Assembly: GCA_028817775.1 (NCBI GenBank)
Contig: JAPPOW010000005.1
Coordinates: 1-9,746 of the forward strand
Reading direction: 5' to 3'
Length of the DNA stretch: 9,746 nucleotides
DNA from: Candidatus Melainabacteria bacterium
Lineage (GTDB): Bacteria; Cyanobacteriota; Vampirovibrionia; LMEP-6097
The notes below the pieces were generated by a model. It was given only the letters and a program-made list of their open reading frames with translations, was not told the origin of the DNA and did no database searches. Of this stretch, positions 5,559 through 9,746 are shown in pieces (the stretch's first letter is position 1; every line of letters starts with the position of its first letter). Position numbers and translations under genes: made by a program.

Positions 5559-5587
5559 GTTACATTTATAGCAATTTCTGCTATGAT
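5559..5587 (+). promoter_or_regulatory. Promoter of the 346-aa gene
   Basis: GTTACA (5559-5564, four of six to TTGACA), a 17-bp spacer and TATGAT (5582-5587) preceded by TGC, giving an extended -10 TGCTATGAT. The start site would be near 5594. An inverted repeat ATAGCA-ATTTC-TGCTAT (5568-5584) spans the spacer and the -10; it could be an operator, or a weak end structure for pnp since it has no U-tract. Confidence 0.5.
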
Positions 5588-5590
5588 CAG

Positions 5591-5613
5591 CTCGGCACGC
5601 TAGTGTCGAGGAG
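5591..5613 (+). promoter_or_regulatory. Leader hairpin overlapping the Shine-Dalgarno site
   Basis: CTCGGCAC (5591-5598), loop GCTA, GTGTCGAG (5603-5610) form an 8-bp stem with one G-U pair. The Shine-Dalgarno GAGGAG (5608-5613, eight bases before the ATG) shares its first GAG with the 3' arm. Folding would partly hide the ribosome site, and transcription seems to start at or within the 5' arm, so start-site choice could change folding. Confidence 0.45.
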
Positions 5614-5621
5614 ATTTTAAT

Positions 5622-6662
5622 ATGGGAATAGCTGGAGCAAATGGAGCACTGCCAAGTGATGGCAATAGACCAACAGGGTCAACAAGTGATAGCAGAGCAG
5701 CAGAAGGTCCTGCAGGACCAACTCAAAGCTCGAGGACTGAGCTTGAAAGTCAAGCTGCAGCTGCAGAGACTCCAAGCCTTAGCCTTGCAGATTTGAACTT
5801 GGAGCTAGACCACAGAGACATAGCCGGAAGATCAGAAGATTTACCTGGTTACATTCTTGCTGACACAACAGCATTTCGCGCTGTTGCTCAAGGAGAGAGA
5901 ACCCTAACAGATGATACGCTAGGACCCATCAAAGCAGGTTTAAAAGCCAAAGCTAGTGCTCTCCAAGACTTCTATCCAAGTTTATTTGAGCAAGCCCAGC
6001 CAACAAGGGAATTAGTATTTTACTATGTGGATCATGGGTCACATGGAATCAACAGCAAACCAGATGCAGAACAGTTTCAATCTTTGAAAGCTTATGCAGG
6101 CTATGTCGCTCAAAGGCTTGAAGAGATCAAAACACAAATTGAAGCAGGTGATATGAGTGAAATAGAAATGAGCGATGGGCATAATTTAAATGCGCAACTT
6201 TTTATCGAAGATGGTAATTTTACTTATAAGTCAGATAGAGCAGTAATAGGTTTTGCACGCTTATTCGAAGAAGCACTTAGCTATAGACCGAATGAACTCA
6301 CTGTAGATGAAGCTGTATTTTCTCGTGAAATTTATCAAGACATTGAAAAAGGCTTGTATTGCCATGAGAGCTTCGATCTTGCTCAAGATGAGCATATTGC
6401 AAAAGGTTTTGCCCCTCTAGATGAACAGAATACAGAGACTTACATATCAATGCAGAGAGACGGCGCAGAAGACTTAGCATACTCCTTCGACTGTAACTAT
6501 TTAGCCGATCAAGTCAACAGCATAACGGCAACAGTGTCAGAAGATGACCCTGAGCTCAACATCCGCTATTGGAGGCGTCCAGACTTAAGCTCTATAGAGT
6601 TTGCAACTGATTGGGCTACTAATGAGGGTGACGACCCAAGGACAACATTTATTCTTAGCTAA
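5622..6662 (+). CDS. Hypothetical acidic 346-aa protein
   Basis: I do not recognise a family. Residues 1-50 are low-complexity, rich in Gly, Ala, Ser and Thr, with no signal peptide or membrane segment. The remaining part is acidic and mixed helical. The most distinctive stretch is ELVFYYVDHGSHGI (130-143): a hydrophobic strand ending in DHG, like the catalytic-His strand of clan CD peptidases (legumain, caspases). The expected Cys within about 40-60 residues after it is absent; the only cysteines are C247 and C291. It may therefore be a catalytically dead relative, use one of those distant cysteines, or be unrelated. The GAGGAG site and promoter fix the start. A short inverted repeat TAGCT-AAAAC-AGCTA spans the stop codon, and the exported 979-aa protein starts 43 bases later. 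Confidence 0.8.
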   Translation: MGIAGANGALPSDGNRPTGSTSDSRAAEGPAGPTQSSRTELESQAAAAETPSLSLADLNLELDHRDIAGRSEDLPGYILADTTAFRAVAQGERTLTDDTLGPIKAGLKAKASALQDFYPSLFEQAQPTRELVFYYVDHGSHGINSKPDAEQFQSLKAYAGYVAQRLEEIKTQIEAGDMSEIEMSDGHNLNAQLFIEDGNFTYKSDRAVIGFARLFEEALSYRPNELTVDEAVFSREIYQDIEKGLYCHESFDLAQDEHIAKGFAPLDEQNTETYISMQRDGAEDLAYSFDCNYLADQVNSITATVSEDDPELNIRYWRRPDLSSIEFATDWATNEGDDPRTTFILS

Positions 6663-6691
6663 AACAGCTAGATTGCAGATAAAATTCAGTG

Positions 6692-6697
6692 TAAAAT
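6692..6697 (+). promoter_or_regulatory. Possible -10 box before the 979-aa gene
   Basis: TAAAAT matches five of six to TATAAT and directly follows TG, but has no good -35. Transcription would start almost at the GTG (6706), giving a leaderless mRNA in line with the missing Shine-Dalgarno. Such AT-rich hexamers are common, so this is weak. Confidence 0.25.
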
Positions 6698-6705
6698 AAG
6701 CTCAC

Positions 6706-9645
6706 GTGCCAAACAAAGGTCTTATCAAACCTATCGTTTTATCTCTTGCTGCCTTATGGGGCACAGAGGGGGCCCTAGCACAAAACCCAGAAGCACCACC
6801 ATTACCACAAAATCAAAACCAGCCAGAGAAATTAGCCAAACCTGAAGTAGATCCTGAACAAAAAAAGTTTGAAGAAGATTTGCAATCAGCATACAAAGAA
6901 ACTTTCAACAATAGTTTTGCCTTTAGAATCCGCAAAAAACTAGCAGCGCTTAGAGCTGCCTATCAAGATACCAAACCATTATTACTAACAATTTGTGACA
7001 ATGAAGATGATGAACCAAAACAAAGAACCGACTTTGAAAATTTACGCAAGGACTTGATAGTTCTAGCTTGGGTAGATAAAGAAATCAAGCATGACATTAG
7101 CCCTTTTGGTAACAACCCTGATACTATAGACCGGCATGCCATAAGATTAGAATTTGTTTCAAACGATGTGGACCAATGTTTGGCTATCTGCAAGAAATAT
7201 CAACTCACTCAAATTGCAAGTTATATCCAAGACCGCTACCATTCAAGTATCGAAATGCTCGAACGATCAATTGATCAATCGCTAATTGACCCCAGAGTAG
7301 AATCTGACTATGACAACGGACTGAATCTATTTCGCTCCAAATTACTTTTGGAAGCTGCCAGAGCCAATCTAGGTATGGACTCTCAATATGCAAGCTGGCT
7401 TGAAACTCCACCGGCAAAAGCTCTAACTACTAACTTAGATAGAGAAATAAAGACCAAACTAGACCCCAGATCATTCCAACAAAACCCAAGCTCTTATGCA
7501 ATCACAGCAAACGAAATTTATGATTGCTTAGAATTCCTGGAGTCTATGAAAGTAAAGAATCCTCTTTCACTGAGCTCTCAAAAAATTATTGCCAAAGTCA
7601 AAGCACTCTATGACCCTATGTTCAAAGAGATGCTTGATCAACTCAAACAGGTGATAGCAGAAGCTGATGTAGCTGGAATCAAAGCAGCACTATTACCAAT
7701 CGCTGAGTTTGAAGAATACAGCTACTATATAAATTTCATCGGTTCTGATTATGACAAAAATTTTCTTGCTGTAATTGACTCTGACCCAGTCCTCCAAGAA
7801 CTGGAACGAACTCAATTAGACCCAGAACTCACCGAAGCCCAGAGAACAACTTTCTTAAGCAATAACCAAGAGCATATAGATGCTATGCTTTCGACCAAGA
7901 AGAACAAGTATCCCGGGCTCTCTCACTTCTTAGCCAGTAGAATATTAAATCGTATCTATCAAAATTCTTACCAAGAACTCAAAACTGAACTGTTGAAAGC
8001 TAAACCTAATTTTGAACTTGTGAGATCTAAACTGGACCGGCTTGACGCCTTCAAAGACTACTTATATAGCTTTAGCAGTTCAATCCCATTATATAGACAA
8101 CCGATCGCAGCCCTGCCACAAGAAATCGAATCAATCTGGGGCTCAATGCCAGAATTAATTGATTCTTGCTCCAACAAAGAAGAATTAATGCAAGCACTGA
8201 CCAATAGCCGTACCATAAGACGTTTCATTGGGACCTGCTTCTCATCTGGCTTTCGCTGGCGAATTAGCCGCCAAGATAGAATAATGCTTGACGAAGCCAG
8301 AACAACAGCTCATCGAAGTCAAAAACAACTACTTAGAAAGATAGTCCGTGGTCAGCTTAAATTAAACCGAGATCAACTAGAACTAGTCCAAATATACCAA
8401 GGACTAAGTACAGAATTTTGGGCAATTCTGCATGGTGGCAGCGCAAAGGTCATTGATAAAAGAAGACCAATCAAACCACCTCAAATCAAAACTAAGGAAG
8501 CAGGACTTATGATCAATCAAGCTCTAAGCTTAGATTCAGATCCAGAACTAAAACTAGAACTGCTAACTCAAATCATTAGAGCTGCAGATGCTAACCTTAA
8601 CAGCGATACTTTAGCCGAGCTTGAAACTTTCCTTGATAGCTGCCTGCTTGATCCAAAGCAAGGCAGTCCAAAATCTATCTCTCAGTTATTACACGCATTG
8701 ATTCAAGGACAGGATAGCAAAGCTATCTTTGTTGATTTCGACTCTGAAACAAACTATGCGATGCGAGTTGCAATGGGACTTGATATCTTCGATGCTAGTT
8801 CAGGCTTTGTGCCAGACACACCTGGCACTGGACGTTTGCTTAGGGATCTCAAACATGAAGCTATCAGATTACCAAATCGCTCACTAGCCCCTGAGTTTCT
8901 GGGCCAATTTCATATTCCTCCCCAAAGCAAAGCCCCCATCAAGACGGGTTTAGAGCTGGCTGAAAAATATTTACATGCTGGTCTAGGCTCCTTGCAAACC
9001 CTTGCACAAGTCACAGGAAATTCAACTGCTCGCAGCTTTGAAAACTTAGTCAGGCAAACAGAATTACAGGCAAGAGCTTACGCAATCTCTGCAAGCTTGA
9101 TGCCAGATTTGAAACACATAACTGGTGAAAAGAGAGAAGAACTCCTGCTCCGGAGAGAATATTTCCAGTCTCTACAAGAACTCCTCACTGACCCTGAAAG
9201 GCTAAGGTTTATCAGCCCTAAAATTTATGGATCAATCATCACAGATTGGGTCACATGGCTTCATGATTCAGCAAGTGGTCAAATTGGTGACGACCATTAC
9301 CAGATTTCACCACAGGAACTTGAGAAAATAAAACTATATCTCAATAGATTAATTTTTGATCCTGGTGTCTTTAGTGAAGCAATGCTGGGACCAGAATACC
9401 AAGAACGAAGTAAAGCCTTTGCCTTAGATTTATCTATGATTCCAAAGCTTGATGAAATCAAAGATACTTATCCAATACTCACAGAACATCAAATTCTTGT
9501 TGCTTATCAAATTGCCTCCTCCAAACGCCACCGTCAAGTTAAGAGCCTAATGAAAGAACTGCAATTATTTTCAGGACAAACTTACTTCTGGTCTTTAATT
9601 GACGACTTTGTACGACAACGGAGTGAAGCTGGGCATAATAGATAA
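6706..9645 (+). CDS. Large exported, mostly helical protein of unknown function
   Basis: A 979-aa protein with a GTG start. Residues 1-25 are a signal peptide (K4, K8, core IVLSLAALWG, cleavage motif A-L-A before Q26). Residues 26-55 form a Pro/Gln/Asn/Glu-rich linker. The rest looks largely alpha-helical, rich in Leu, Lys, Glu, Gln and Arg, with no transmembrane segment after the signal. About 511-555 is a basic patch (SGFRWRISRQDR, LLRKIVRGQLKLNR). There are seven cysteines, three near the start (97, 158, 162). I see no enzyme motif or obvious internal repeat; a periplasmic scaffold or solenoid is possible but is guesswork. The start is set by an in-frame TAA nine bases upstream and by the signal peptide; there is no Shine-Dalgarno. 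The next gene starts two bases after its stop. Confidence 0.85.
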   Translation: MPNKGLIKPIVLSLAALWGTEGALAQNPEAPPLPQNQNQPEKLAKPEVDPEQKKFEEDLQSAYKETFNNSFAFRIRKKLAALRAAYQDTKPLLLTICDNEDDEPKQRTDFENLRKDLIVLAWVDKEIKHDISPFGNNPDTIDRHAIRLEFVSNDVDQCLAICKKYQLTQIASYIQDRYHSSIEMLERSIDQSLIDPRVESDYDNGLNLFRSKLLLEAARANLGMDSQYASWLETPPAKALTTNLDREIKTKLDPRSFQQNPSSYAITANEIYDCLEFLESMKVKNPLSLSSQKIIAKVKALYDPMFKEMLDQLKQVIAEADVAGIKAALLPIAEFEEYSYYINFIGSDYDKNFLAVIDSDPVLQELERTQLDPELTEAQRTTFLSNNQEHIDAMLSTKKNKYPGLSHFLASRILNRIYQNSYQELKTELLKAKPNFELVRSKLDRLDAFKDYLYSFSSSIPLYRQPIAALPQEIESIWGSMPELIDSCSNKEELMQALTNSRTIRRFIGTCFSSGFRWRISRQDRIMLDEARTTAHRSQKQLLRKIVRGQLKLNRDQLELVQIYQGLSTEFWAILHGGSAKVIDKRRPIKPPQIKTKEAGLMINQALSLDSDPELKLELLTQIIRAADANLNSDTLAELETFLDSCLLDPKQGSPKSISQLLHALIQGQDSKAIFVDFDSETNYAMRVAMGLDIFDASSGFVPDTPGTGRLLRDLKHEAIRLPNRSLAPEFLGQFHIPPQSKAPIKTGLELAEKYLHAGLGSLQTLAQVTGNSTARSFENLVRQTELQARAYAISASLMPDLKHITGEKREELLLRREYFQSLQELLTDPERLRFISPKIYGSIITDWVTWLHDSASGQIGDDHYQISPQELEKIKLYLNRLIFDPGVFSEAMLGPEYQERSKAFALDLSMIPKLDEIKDTYPILTEHQILVAYQIASSKRHRQVKSLMKELQLFSGQTYFWSLIDDFVRQRSEAGHNR

Positions 9646-9647
9646 AG

Positions 9648-9746
9648 ATGCCACAAGGATTTGATCTTCATTTATTAACTGTTCACTTGGACTGGTACTT
9701 TTTGGTACAAGTGGTAGTCTTGCTCGTCTGTGCAGGGCTAATTGGT
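9648..9746 (+). CDS. Start of a membrane protein, possibly MgtC/SapB family (partial)
   Basis: Only 33 codons fall in the window. After a polar start (MPQGFDLHLLTVHLDW), residues 16-33 form a transmembrane helix ending in VVVLLVCAGLIG. This is how many MgtC/SapB-family inner-membrane proteins begin, just before a conserved GLERE-like motif that lies beyond the window edge, so the family call is tentative. The ATG follows the upstream stop after two bases (TAA-AG-ATG), which implies translational coupling. There is no separate Shine-Dalgarno. Confidence 0.6.
   Translation, partial: MPQGFDLHLLTVHLDWYFLVQVVVLLVCAGLIG

Noticed and set aside
5991..6662. Assigning the 346-aa protein as a caspase or legumain peptidase
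   Set aside because: No Cys at the expected distance after DHG and no recognisable first strand of the fold.
6656..6670. TAGCT-AAAAC-AGCTA inverted repeat as a terminator
   Set aside because: Five A/T-rich pairs without a following U-tract, overlapping the stop codon; not enough for a terminator call.

Overview
The window is bacterial, with a moderately AT-rich base composition. It has an encoded-CCA tRNA, AAGGAG-type Shine-Dalgarno sites, the classic rpsO-pnp gene pair, and several Sec signal peptides including one lipoprotein-type signal. The polynucleotide phosphorylase core (YNFPAWSVGE, PGRREIGHGAL) resembles the versions I associate with Cyanobacteria/Melainabacteria, Firmicutes and Chloroflexi more than the proteobacterial type. 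Together with the many unrecognised exported proteins, this suggests an uncultured lineage, perhaps Melainabacteria-like. That placement is weak and rests on memory of family sequences only.

Left part (1-875): a tRNA-Arg(ACG) on the minus strand and a repeat- and hairpin-rich intergenic stretch. Then comes a minus-strand gene for a small secreted protein whose C-terminus is a Lys/Gly hinge followed by 22 consecutive aspartates. A 74-bp divergent promoter region separates it from the next gene.

Middle left (876-2816): a HAD-superfamily phosphatase overlaps by one base a cytidine deaminase with intact zinc and catalytic residues and a lipoprotein-like signal peptide, which is unusual for a cytosolic salvage enzyme. 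A convergent minus-strand gene for a small membrane-anchored or exported unknown protein runs about 100 bases into the 3' end of the deaminase gene.

Middle (2817-5545): rpsO (ribosomal protein S15) and pnp (PNPase), separated by 221 bases. This gap holds a nested inverted-repeat structure that closes with a 15-bp helix and is a candidate for RNase III/PNPase-type autoregulation.

Right part (5546-9746): a new promoter and a 5'-leader hairpin precede a 346-aa acidic protein I cannot identify. It is followed by a 979-aa exported, mostly helical protein I cannot identify (GTG start). Two bases later comes the start of a membrane protein that may be MgtC/SapB-like and runs off the window. These three genes are in the same orientation with short gaps and may form one operon.

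A recurring element is TGnTAnnAT, an extended -10 motif with poor -35 sequences. It occurs upstream of five of the genes and helped decide transcription units. All promoter calls are by eye.
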